The notes under the pieces: generated by a model
The model's database searches: none
What the model saw: the letters and a program-made list of their open reading frames with translations, nothing else
What the model was told of the DNA's origin: nothing
Translations under genes and position numbers: made by a program
In this document: positions 1 to 6,962 of the stretch, in pieces
Position numbering within the stretch: position 1 is the first letter of the stretch
Layout of the letters: each line of letters opens with the position of its first letter
From: Candidatus Woesearchaeota archaeon
GTDB taxonomy: Archaea; Nanobdellota; Nanobdellia; SCGC-AAA011-G17; VGLX01
Length of the DNA stretch: 8,260 nucleotides
Assembly: GCA_016866645.1 (NCBI GenBank)
Contig: VGLX01000042.1
Location: 1 to 8,260, forward strand
Reading direction: 5' to 3'

Positions 1-1
1 G

Positions 2-1234
2 GCCAAGAAGAACGGAATATACCGATTCGAAGACTTGTACATGATGCAAGGGGTCCCACCACCGAAGCCATCAGCCCAATACGCTTTCCAAACACTAGAC
101 GAGCTATTAGAAAGAGACAAGAAAAGAGAAGAAGACGGATTCCCAACCAAGATAAAGCTCGGCAAGATAGTCAAACCAGGCAAAGGCAAGAAGGGAAAAA
201 TAGTCGTAGTCCCTACCACGACGGAAGACAAGTTCGTACATGACGACAGGTTCGGACTTGGGGGAATGGGGGACGGTGAAGGCGGAACAGGTGAAGGAGA
301 AGAAGGAGACGTAATCGCTGAACAACCACTTGACGGAGAAGGAGAAGAAGGCGGAGAAGGTGCAGGAGACGGCGACGGAGGAGACCACGAGATAGAGTCA
401 AAAGCCTACGAGCTTGGAAGAATACTCACAGAACGGTTCGAACTGCCAAACCTTAAAGAGAAAGGCAAGAAAAAAGCAGTAAAACAATACACGTATGACC
501 TAACAGACAAGCACAGGGGCCATGGACAGATACTAGACAAGAAGGCTACGTTGCAGAAGATTATAGAAACAAACATGGGCCTGGGCAACATCAAAGGCGA
601 CGAAGAGGAGATAGACACTACAAGTTTGGTGGTCGGTCCTAGAGATAAGATTTACAGGATACTTTCCAGAGAAACAGAATATCAGTCAGAAGCGGTAGTA
701 TTCCTACTTAGAGACTACTCCGGGTCTATGTGGGGAAAACCCACAGAAGTCGTATGCACCCAGCACTTGTTCATCTATGCTTGGCTGTTATACCAATATC
801 AAAAACTTGTGACCCCAAGATTTGTAGTGCATGACACAAAAGCTAAAGAGGTACCAGACTTCCACACTTATTATACTCTCCTAGTCGCTGGAGGGACAGA
901 CGTCCATACTGCGTTCAAAAAAGTAAACGAGATAGTCGAAAAAGAAAACTTAGCAAGGGACTATAACATATATGTCTTCTATGGAGGAGACGGACAAGAT
1001 TGGGATGAATCTGGCGGAAAAACTATAGAAGAGCTCGAGAAGATAATGAGATATGCCAACAGGGTAGGGATAACCGTAGCAGGATACTCATCTTACAAGA
1101 GCGGATTAGAGCGATATATCGAAAGGTCAGGGCTGCTTGACAAACATCCTCACTTATTTAAAATGAACTCAATAACAGCAGAATCAGCCACTGAAGAGAG
1201 AATAATAGAAAGCATAATAGACCTGATATCGTGA
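2..1234 (+). CDS. DUF444 / YeaH-YhbH family von Willebrand A-domain protein, 5' end outside window
   Basis: The reading frame is open from base 2, with no stop before the possible starts at 35 (TTG), 41 and 44 (ATG), so the true start is probably upstream; 410 codons are visible. Counting from position 35 as residue 1, the N-terminal part is lysine-rich and charged. A long acidic Gly/Glu/Asp-rich linker (about residues 75-120) follows, as in E. coli YeaH and B. subtilis YhbH. Next comes an ELPNL element typical of the family, then a C-terminal VWA domain. The MIDAS metal site is complete: DYSGS at 227-231, the Thr of GGTD at 288, and the Asp of GGDG at 319. A HDTKAKEV segment matches the HHTEAKVV region of bacterial homologues. 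The gene ends in tandem stops (TGATAA), 6 bp before the SpoVR gene. In bacteria the family is encoded with PrkA and SpoVR and linked to stress or stationary phase; its molecular role is unknown. A scaffold or adaptor role through the VWA domain is inference. Family assignment is strong. Confidence 0.93.
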   Translation, partial: AKKNGIYRFEDLYMMQGVPPPKPSAQYAFQTLDELLERDKKREEDGFPTKIKLGKIVKPGKGKKGKIVVVPTTTEDKFVHDDRFGLGGMGDGEGGTGEGEEGDVIAEQPLDGEGEEGGEGAGDGDGGDHEIESKAYELGRILTERFELPNLKEKGKKKAVKQYTYDLTDKHRGHGQILDKKATLQKIIETNMGLGNIKGDEEEIDTTSLVVGPRDKIYRILSRETEYQSEAVVFLLRDYSGSMWGKPTEVVCTQHLFIYAWLLYQYQKLVTPRFVVHDTKAKEVPDFHTYYTLLVAGGTDVHTAFKKVNEIVEKENLARDYNIYVFYGGDGQDWDESGGKTIEELEKIMRYANRVGITVAGYSSYKSGLERYIERSGLLDKHPHLFKMNSITAESATEERIIESIIDLIS

Positions 1235-1240
1235 TAAAAA

Positions 1241-2947
1241 ATGGAATTAATCAACCAACACACAAAAAAATTGATGGAAGACTGCAAAGTAAAAGCAAGG
1301 GAAGCAGGCTTAAAATTCGACAAAGAAACATTAGAATACATCGTGACAAACAGAGACCTGCTTGAGCTTTCCCCGAAAATCATGATACCCACGTTGTATG
1401 ACTACTGGGTACACGACGTTTATGTGCTTCAAGAGAAAGGCAAATATGAAATCTTCCCACACAACCCGTACGAGACTGTAATCAACACTAGGCCGGCTAT
1501 ATCGTTCTACAACGATAATAACCCTGACTGGCTTAACGTCATGATATTTTACCACGTAATAGGCCATATAGACTTCTTCCAGAACAACAAGTTTTACAGA
1601 GGCACTTGGAAGGATGATTTCACTGGAAAAGCTTTGGCAGACAAAAGGTTAATGGCCAAGATGAGAATAGACCATGGAAGATGGGTGGATTATTTGATAG
1701 AATTCTCGAGAGGGATAGACAACCTCGTAGGGTTCCACAACGAACTAGCAAACTCTGATGAAGAAAGAGTATCGACAGAGTCAAAAAAAGTAGACTTCTA
1801 CTTTGATGTGTTCTTGCAGAACATAAAGAAAGTCAGCATGACACAATACCTGAAAGAGATGGAAAGGTATAATGAAACACTAAAAAAATTCCCGGATGTT
1901 GGAGAAACGCTTTTTTTCTCAAATGTGATAAAAGAGCACCCAGAATTTGACTCTTTATTCGAGAAGCATGTCAAAGACCCTAAGACTACTAAACAAGACC
2001 TGGTACAATACTTGGATGAGCACTCAGAATTCCTTAACAAGGACAAAAACAAGTGGATGAAATTAGTCATGGACGTAGTAAGGGACACATCATTATACTT
2101 CCAACCCCAATTAAGAGACCATATCATGAACGAAGGATGGGCGAGCTACTGGCATGACAAGCTGTTCATGCAAGACGAAGCGATGAAAACACATGAGATA
2201 GACTTCTCAATAGTCAACTCGAAAGTGATGTCAATACCTTTCGTAGGGCTAAACCCTTATGCGATAGGATGGAGGCTGTGGATGCACATAGAGGAACAGC
2301 AGAACAAGGGAAAATACTCCTATGAATACCAGAAAATAACTGACGCTAAAGAAAGAAAAGCCTATGACAAAAAAGTGGGCGGTGGAAAAGAGCTGATATT
2401 CAGGCTTAGAGAAGACCTTAATGACTTCATGTTCGTAAACTCATTCATAGATCAGGAGTTCATGGACAAGCACAACCTTTTCGTAGTCGGACAGAGGATA
2501 AACATGCGTAAAGGCGTGATGGAGTATTATATCCGGAGCAAAAAAGCAGAAGATTACAAGAAGATGATGGTTAACAAGATGTACCATCCGCCGCACATAA
2601 AAGTTAACAGCTCCAAGGCCAAAGAAGGAGAACTCTACTTAGACCACATTTTTGAGGATAAGCCACTGTACAAGCAGTTCATACCGATGACTATGATGGG
2701 ATTAGAATACTTATGGGGCAACACAATCAAGCTAGAGACTAGCGAAATAGACCAGAAAGAGATGCAAAGGTTGCAAAGGGAAGCTCAAGAAATTTTATAC
2801 AGCACAGGAATGCTTGACATCGATGAGTTCCTAAGCAAACAAAAGATGAAATACAGGCGAGTGCTCTACACGATGAAAGACAAAGACTTATCCAAAGAGT
2901 ATATAGATGAGGAGGCTAAGAAGGATCAATATGTCTTCCGCTGGTAA
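1241..2947 (+). CDS. SpoVR / YcgB family protein
   Basis: This 568-residue protein is somewhat longer than E. coli YcgB and B. subtilis SpoVR (roughly 470-510 residues). Family landmarks appear in order. HVIGH followed by IDFFQNN (from residue 105) corresponds to the conserved HVYGHSDFFKNN-type block. A segment ending in YFQPQ leads into MNEGWASYWH (296-305), the family signature. LNPYAIGWRLW follows, then a block with LREDLNDFMF and a C-terminal tail. The ATG lies 6 bp after the DUF444 stop and has no obvious Shine-Dalgarno sequence, so translation is probably coupled. The 3' end overlaps the PrkA start by 17 bp. The name comes from Bacillus spore cortex formation; nothing here points to sporulation, and archaea lack bacterial peptidoglycan, so the name should not be read as function. 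The conserved His pair and the Glu/His of NEGW..WH look like possible metal ligands, which is inference. Biochemical activity is unknown. No transmembrane segment or signal peptide is apparent. Confidence 0.93.
   Translation: MELINQHTKKLMEDCKVKAREAGLKFDKETLEYIVTNRDLLELSPKIMIPTLYDYWVHDVYVLQEKGKYEIFPHNPYETVINTRPAISFYNDNNPDWLNVMIFYHVIGHIDFFQNNKFYRGTWKDDFTGKALADKRLMAKMRIDHGRWVDYLIEFSRGIDNLVGFHNELANSDEERVSTESKKVDFYFDVFLQNIKKVSMTQYLKEMERYNETLKKFPDVGETLFFSNVIKEHPEFDSLFEKHVKDPKTTKQDLVQYLDEHSEFLNKDKNKWMKLVMDVVRDTSLYFQPQLRDHIMNEGWASYWHDKLFMQDEAMKTHEIDFSIVNSKVMSIPFVGLNPYAIGWRLWMHIEEQQNKGKYSYEYQKITDAKERKAYDKKVGGGKELIFRLREDLNDFMFVNSFIDQEFMDKHNLFVVGQRINMRKGVMEYYIRSKKAEDYKKMMVNKMYHPPHIKVNSSKAKEGELYLDHIFEDKPLYKQFIPMTMMGLEYLWGNTIKLETSEIDQKEMQRLQREAQEILYSTGMLDIDEFLSKQKMKYRRVLYTMKDKDLSKEYIDEEAKKDQYVFRW
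2909..2925 (+). promoter_or_regulatory. Shine-Dalgarno region for the PrkA gene inside the SpoVR ORF
   Basis: Two purine-rich stretches, GAGGAGG (2909-2915) and AAGAAGGA (2918-2925), lie 15 and 5 nt before ATG 2931. They sit inside the last codons of the SpoVR gene and decide the PrkA start in favour of 2931. The arrangement implies re-initiation or coupled translation at the SpoVR-PrkA junction. Confidence 0.55.
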
Positions 2948-5237
2948 AGCAATAGAAAAATTGAGCAAAAAACTGTACGAGAAAGAACACCCGGTATTGT
3001 CATTCGAAGAGTTCGTAGACAAAGTCTCAGAAAACCCCTCACCTGTTTTTAGGAATACTTTCCACTTATTCTACGATTTCATACACCATTATATCAAAGA
3101 AGGAATCCAAGAATATCCTGACGACCCTGAAAATATAAACTATGTGAAATACGACGCTGACAAGCTCCTTGTAGAAGGGGCAGACAACCCATTCTTTGCG
3201 GACAGGCTTTTCGCGAACAAGCTAATGAAAGTAATCGCATCTTTCAAAAGGGGTATGCCCCAGAATAAGATATACCTTTTCGAAGGTCCGCATGGCAGCG
3301 GGAAGAGCACATTCTTAAACAATATGCTGGCAAAGTTTGAAGAATACACTGATGGGCCTGAAGGGATGACTTACGAAATTGTTTGGAGGCTGGATAAGAA
3401 ACGCTTGGGAGAAAATCCCGGCAAGAGAGAGCTAGAAGGCTTATTGTTGCACGAATACGAAGCGGCTAAGCTTGGCGGGTGCAAGCATAAAGAAGAAACT
3501 GAAAATAACGGTAACGGCCATAATGGGAATAAGCTTTTAGTATCAGGTTTCCTGGAAGTACCATGCCCGAGCCATGATCATCCGTTACTTATGATACCTA
3601 AAGAGTACAGGAAGGAGTTCTTAGAAGACATAATCAAAGACAAGAAGTTCAAAGAGCAGCTATTCACAGTTAAGGAATACGAGTGGATTTTCAAACGCAA
3701 CCCTTGCACGATATGCACATCACTATACCAGGCAGTACTCGAAAGATTAGGCTCTCCTGAAGAAGTTTTCAAAATGATATTCGCTAAGAAATACAACTTC
3801 AACAAAAGGCTGGGGGAAGGCATAGGCGTTTTCAACGCTGGCGACTCGGTTCACCCTAACAATGTGTTAACGAACGAAGTTATCCACCAGCAGCTGGGAA
3901 AGCTTTTCGGAGACAGCAACAAGATACAGTACCTATTCTCAAGATTCGCAAAGACAAACAACGGGATATACGCGCTAATGGACATAAAAAACCATAACGT
4001 TGAGAGGCTTAAACGCCTGCACGGCATAATAAGCGAAGGAGTACACAAAGTAGACGACTTAGAAGAAAGCGTGAACTCCCTGTTCATAGCAGTGATAAAC
4101 CCTGAAGACAAGACCGAATTAGAGAGCGACAAGATGAAAGCCTTCTCAGACAGGCTGCACTACATAAGGCTGCCATACGTCCGGGACTATAACACGGAAG
4201 TGGAAATTTATAAAAGCGTATTCGGAAAACAGATTGATCAAAAGTTCTTGCCGAGGGTTTTACGCAACTTCGCTAAAGCGGTCGTAGCCTCAAGATTGGG
4301 CCGCAGGTCCCAAACCATATCTGAATGGATAAGCAACCCGTTTGCTTACAGCAAGTACTGCGATGAAAGCATGCTATTGCTTAAGATGGATATCTACACA
4401 GGCTTGATACCTCAATGGCTTTCTGAAGAGCATAAAAAAAGATTCACAGCCAGGTTAAGGAAAAAACTGATACTTGAAGAATCAGAGCAAGAGGGATTTG
4501 AAGGATTTTCTGGAAGGGAAGCGATAGCGATGTTCAGCGAGTTTTACTCGACGTTCAGCAAGAAAACTGATTTGATAAACATGGCGGATGTTATGACTTT
4601 CTTCAGCAAAGAAAACATTTCTAGAAAAATACCTGCAGACTTTTTGCGGTCGCTAAAAGACCTATACGATTATACTACCTTACAAGAGATAAAAGAAGCG
4701 TTATATTATTACAACGAGAAGAAAATATCAAGTGACATACAGAACTACCTCTTTGCGATAAACTTTGACGGTGAAAAATCAAACAAGGTAAAATGCGTCT
4801 ACACAGGGGAGATGCTGGAAATAAACGATGATTTCTTCAAAAACCTTGAGCTGAGGATACTCGGCACTACCGCTAGCTACCAGTCAAGACAATCATTCAG
4901 GGAATACACGCAAAAAGAGTACGCTTCAAAAACCCTAACTCAAGAGATGCAAGTGGAAGGGAAGAAACTGACTGAAACGGAGCTTTACAACAACTTATTC
5001 ACCAAATATACTTACAATCTCAAAGAAAACGTACTAGACCCTGTAAAAGAGAATGACAACTTCAGGAATGCTATAAAAAGTTACGGCACTAAAGATTTTG
5101 ACACTTATGATAAGCGAATCAAAGAAGACGTAGTATATCTCATGAAAAACTTAGTGAAAAAATTCGGATACACCGAAGAAGGAGCAAGGCAGGTATGTAT
5201 CTACGTCATAGACAATCATATAATCAGAAGATTCTAA
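2931..5237 (+). CDS. PrkA/YeaG-type AAA+ protein (annotated serine protein kinase family)
   Basis: This 768-residue protein (from 2931) is longer than bacterial PrkA/YeaG (about 630-690). An N-terminal segment with LSFEEFVDKVSENP resembles the PrkA start. A Walker A motif follows (GPHGSGKS, 119-126). Then come a charged low-complexity stretch rich in Asn/Gly/His (about 188-202), a PCPSHDHPLLMIP block matching the CPMHEDPLHLIP block of bacterial PrkA (Cys212), and a CTIC pair (259/262). The sensor/arginine-finger area reads SDRLHYIRLPYVRD. The C-terminal region keeps a YTGEML element, comparable to LTGEEM in Bacillus PrkA, and ends in a helical GYTEEGARQV tail. I chose ATG 2931 over 2907: the upstream ATG lies within purine-rich Shine-Dalgarno-like sequence (GAGGAGG at 2909-2915, AAGAAGGA at 2918-2925) and would add only a basic octapeptide. 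Bacterial members have been described as Ser/Thr kinases and, for Bacillus PrkA, as an ATP-dependent protease, so kinase activity should not be assumed. ATP binding is well supported; hydrolysis is less certain because the Walker B region is altered. Confidence 0.92.
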   Translation: MSSAGKAIEKLSKKLYEKEHPVLSFEEFVDKVSENPSPVFRNTFHLFYDFIHHYIKEGIQEYPDDPENINYVKYDADKLLVEGADNPFFADRLFANKLMKVIASFKRGMPQNKIYLFEGPHGSGKSTFLNNMLAKFEEYTDGPEGMTYEIVWRLDKKRLGENPGKRELEGLLLHEYEAAKLGGCKHKEETENNGNGHNGNKLLVSGFLEVPCPSHDHPLLMIPKEYRKEFLEDIIKDKKFKEQLFTVKEYEWIFKRNPCTICTSLYQAVLERLGSPEEVFKMIFAKKYNFNKRLGEGIGVFNAGDSVHPNNVLTNEVIHQQLGKLFGDSNKIQYLFSRFAKTNNGIYALMDIKNHNVERLKRLHGIISEGVHKVDDLEESVNSLFIAVINPEDKTELESDKMKAFSDRLHYIRLPYVRDYNTEVEIYKSVFGKQIDQKFLPRVLRNFAKAVVASRLGRRSQTISEWISNPFAYSKYCDESMLLLKMDIYTGLIPQWLSEEHKKRFTARLRKKLILEESEQEGFEGFSGREAIAMFSEFYSTFSKKTDLINMADVMTFFSKENISRKIPADFLRSLKDLYDYTTLQEIKEALYYYNEKKISSDIQNYLFAINFDGEKSNKVKCVYTGEMLEINDDFFKNLELRILGTTASYQSRQSFREYTQKEYASKTLTQEMQVEGKKLTETELYNNLFTKYTYNLKENVLDPVKENDNFRNAIKSYGTKDFDTYDKRIKEDVVYLMKNLVKKFGYTEEGARQVCIYVIDNHIIRRF

Positions 5238-5240
5238 AAA

Positions 5241-5248
5241 GAGAGGTG
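5241..5248 (+). promoter_or_regulatory. Shine-Dalgarno-like sequence after the PrkA stop
   Basis: GAGAGGTG lies 3 nt after the PrkA stop. AGGTG matches the archaeal 16S anti-Shine-Dalgarno. It is 45 nt from the ATG of the ACT-domain gene, too far for direct use, but 7 nt from a TTG at 5256 that opens a 13-codon ORF. It may serve that minicistron, or a folded leader in which the intervening hairpin shortens the distance. Confidence 0.35.
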
Positions 5249-5253
5249 TGAAA

Positions 5254-5280
5254 GCTTGTTAAACATTCATACGAGCAAGC
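5254..5280 (+). promoter_or_regulatory. Stem-loop in the PrkA / ACT-gene intergenic leader
   Basis: GCTTGTT (5254-5260) can pair with AGCAAGC (5274-5280) to form a 7-bp stem with one G-T pair and a 13-nt loop. It lies between the Shine-Dalgarno-like GAGAGGTG and the ATG at 5294. No T-run follows, so it does not look like a terminator. A role in translation control or RNA processing is inference, and a stem this short could occur by chance. Confidence 0.3.
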
Positions 5281-5293
5281 GTCCAACATATCC

Positions 5294-5950
5294 ATGATGA
5301 GGCCAAACATAACCCAAGAGGTCAGGAGTTACCTTTCAAAGGACCCTTCTATACAGAGAGATTTGCGCAGAGGACTTCTAAACATGAGGGCTCTAGCCAA
5401 GCATATAATCCGAGATAAAGGTTTAAGGGCGCCTATAGACGCGGTAATCAGCGCTATACGGCGCGCATCTTACGAGAAGAACCCGCAGCATAATGAGCAT
5501 AATGTAGAAGAGCTATTTAAGTTTTCAAACATCACCACAAAAAACAGTATAGCCTGCCTTGTATTAAGGAATCAGTCGGATATCCAGAGGTACCTTTCTG
5601 AGATCACCAAGCTTACAGACTTTGAGAAGCGAGAGACCTTGAGGATGATCAAAGGCAAAAACAACCTAAAGGTCATAACCGATATGCACTGCTTGCCAAA
5701 AATAAAGGACATCTTCCCAAGCAGCACGCAGCTTGAGACTAAGGAAAAATTAGGTGAGATAAGGCTGAAAATAAGCTTGAAAGCTGATGAGACAAAAGGC
5801 GTGGTCGCGAGGATCACGAATGAGATGATGTTAAGGGATGTGAACATAAGCGAGATGATACTGTGCGTCCCAGAAGTCATATTATACGTTGATGAGAAAG
5901 ACTTGCTAAGCGCGTATCAGGGCATGATGAGCCTCTGCCAAGGAAGCTGA
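5294..5950 (+). CDS. Archaeal ACT-domain protein, predicted regulator
   Basis: This 218-residue soluble protein has an N-terminal helical region (about residues 8-60, with VRSYLSKDPSIQRDLRRG and an ALAKHII segment). A middle alpha/beta part follows (about 80-140), then a C-terminal ACT-like domain (about 155-215). In that domain the segment TKGVVARITNEMMLRDVNIS has the Gly-Val-hydrophobic-helix-Asn pattern of amino-acid-binding ACT domains. The layout fits a group of archaeal proteins described as predicted regulators of amino acid metabolism containing ACT; this is from memory, not a search. The start may be ATG 5294 or the adjacent ATG 5297. Neither has a Shine-Dalgarno sequence at normal spacing, and an in-frame stop at 5249-5251 rules out a long extension. 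The gene follows PrkA by 56 bp on the same strand, so it could be read from the same transcript. Ligand and target are unknown, and no DNA-binding motif is obvious. Confidence 0.75.
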   Translation: MMRPNITQEVRSYLSKDPSIQRDLRRGLLNMRALAKHIIRDKGLRAPIDAVISAIRRASYEKNPQHNEHNVEELFKFSNITTKNSIACLVLRNQSDIQRYLSEITKLTDFEKRETLRMIKGKNNLKVITDMHCLPKIKDIFPSSTQLETKEKLGEIRLKISLKADETKGVVARITNEMMLRDVNISEMILCVPEVILYVDEKDLLSAYQGMMSLCQGS

Positions 5951-5957
5951 TCCGTAC

Positions 5958-6227
5958 ATGATTCTTAAACTATTGGGCATATTAGATATTTCAGCAGTAG
6001 CATGCTTGTTCCTTTTCAAATACGGATTAGTCCCTGAATTAGTCTTAATCGCCGCGGTGATATACCTGATGGCGAAAGGAATAATGTTTTTCAGGAACAT
6101 AGTCAGCTTGCTAGACGTAGGCACGGCGATAGTGTTCGCACTTGCATTGCTAGGGGTGTACAATATCCTGACGTGGTTGGCTGTGCTGTGGGTTCTTCAG
6201 AAAGCGGTCTTTAGCTTACTTGGCTAA
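5958..6227 (+). CDS. Small multi-pass membrane protein, unknown function
   Basis: This 89-residue protein is almost entirely hydrophobic and has three or four predicted transmembrane segments (about residues 3-20, 26-45, 53-70 and 71-87). They are separated by short loops with a few charges (K, R, D, E). The ATG lies 7 bp after the ACT-gene stop; the only ribosome-site candidate is a weak AGGAAG at 5941-5946. Small membrane proteins of this style occur in DPANN archaeal genomes, but I cannot assign a named family. The 3' end overlaps the convergent S2P-like gene by 12 bp. The ORF is supported by its membrane-protein composition and operon position; function is unknown. Confidence 0.65.
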   Translation: MILKLLGILDISAVACLFLFKYGLVPELVLIAAVIYLMAKGIMFFRNIVSLLDVGTAIVFALALLGVYNILTWLAVLWVLQKAVFSLLG

Positions 6228-6962
6228 GTGAATTCTTAGGAAGAAAAATATGAAAATTATTCCTGCTCCGATTACTGACAAGAAGAATGCGAATGCAGGA
6301 GGCAAGAGCATCAGCAATAAGAATGATAGCAGTAAAAATGCTAGTCCGAAGATGTAAAGGTATAATGACCCGAAGAATATTTTCGCCCCATCAAGCTGTG
6401 ACCAAGGGATCATATGGTACAAAGCGTATAAGCAGTTCATCATCACTAATTGGTCGAACATTCCTGACTTGTTGAAAGACTGCAGCACAAAAGCGAACAG
6501 CATATTCGCTGCCGGTCCTGCGAAAGCGATCCTTGCAATCTCTCGCTCTAAGACCTTCAGCTTCCATCTTCCGATACGTTTATACTCGCTCCCTTCTACC
6601 TCGATAGACTCTACTGCTGTGAAGAAAAACCTGCCGTTGCTTATGAAAGCAACCACTACTGAAAGTATCGAACCAAGAGGGATAGAGTGTATCTTTCCAG
6701 GCTTATCAGACAAGTGGGCTTTGGCATGTAGTCCGAAACGCTTTATGCCCCATAGCCTGTGGACAACGTCTGTCCCGTAACGCCTAGCCGCCCATTTATG
6801 TCCGAAATAATGGACGAGAACGACCAACACTACTCCAAGCGCTACCTGCAAGAAGTTCCTAAGCCAAGGCCCTAATTGGAAAACTGCCTGCTTATCATCA
6901 AAAGCGAATACGAAGGTCACTACCAGAACGGTAATTAAAAAATCTCTTAATTGGCTACCCAT
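6216..6962 (-). CDS. S2P / M50-like integral membrane protein with degenerate zinc-protease motif
   Basis: This 248-residue membrane protein has the motif order of site-2-protease (M50) proteins. A hydrophobic segment runs into HYFGHKWAARRYG (H51, H55), where active members have HExxH. AGPAAN (148-153) corresponds to the family GPxxN element. SQLDGAKIF (D191) corresponds to the third-ligand LDG motif. Several strongly hydrophobic stretches are present (about 8-21, 37-50, 94-108, 143-160 and 172-186, plus a long C-terminal run from 195 to about 244). The catalytic glutamate is replaced by Tyr52 (codon TAT), while both zinc-ligand histidines and the Asp are kept. TAT differs from a Glu codon at two or more bases, so a single sequencing error does not explain it. 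The ATG overlaps the stop of the upstream TraB-like gene by 8 bp, so the two are probably co-translated. No Shine-Dalgarno sequence is visible. It is probably a non-proteolytic or altered-activity S2P paralogue; the substrate is unknown. Confidence 0.8.
   Translation of the reverse strand: MGSQLRDFLITVLVVTFVFAFDDKQAVFQLGPWLRNFLQVALGVVLVVLVHYFGHKWAARRYGTDVVHRLWGIKRFGLHAKAHLSDKPGKIHSIPLGSILSVVVAFISNGRFFFTAVESIEVEGSEYKRIGRWKLKVLEREIARIAFAGPAANMLFAFVLQSFNKSGMFDQLVMMNCLYALYHMIPWSQLDGAKIFFGSLYLYIFGLAFLLLSFLLLMLLPPAFAFFLSVIGAGIIFIFFFLRIHLAK

Noticed and set aside
107..618. Minus-strand ORFs opposite the DUF444 gene
   Set aside because: Their Leu/Arg- or Ser/Phe-rich composition is the reverse complement of the Gly/Glu/Lys-rich linker region; they are shadows.
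2907..2930. Upstream ATG start for PrkA
   Set aside because: It would translate the purine-rich ribosome-site region into a basic octapeptide; ATG 2931 has better-placed Shine-Dalgarno sequences.
5254..5280. Stem-loop read as a transcription terminator for the PrkA operon
   Set aside because: The stem is weak (7 bp with a G-T pair), the loop is 13 nt, and no T-run follows, so it does not fit bacterial or archaeal terminators.
5572..5880. 102-codon minus-strand ORF opposite the ACT-domain gene
   Set aside because: It is a shadow of a plus-strand gene with a coherent ACT domain and has no supporting start signals.
6287..6780. Plus-strand ORFs opposite the S2P-like gene
   Set aside because: They are antisense to a gene with clear family motifs and have no recognizable domain or start signal.
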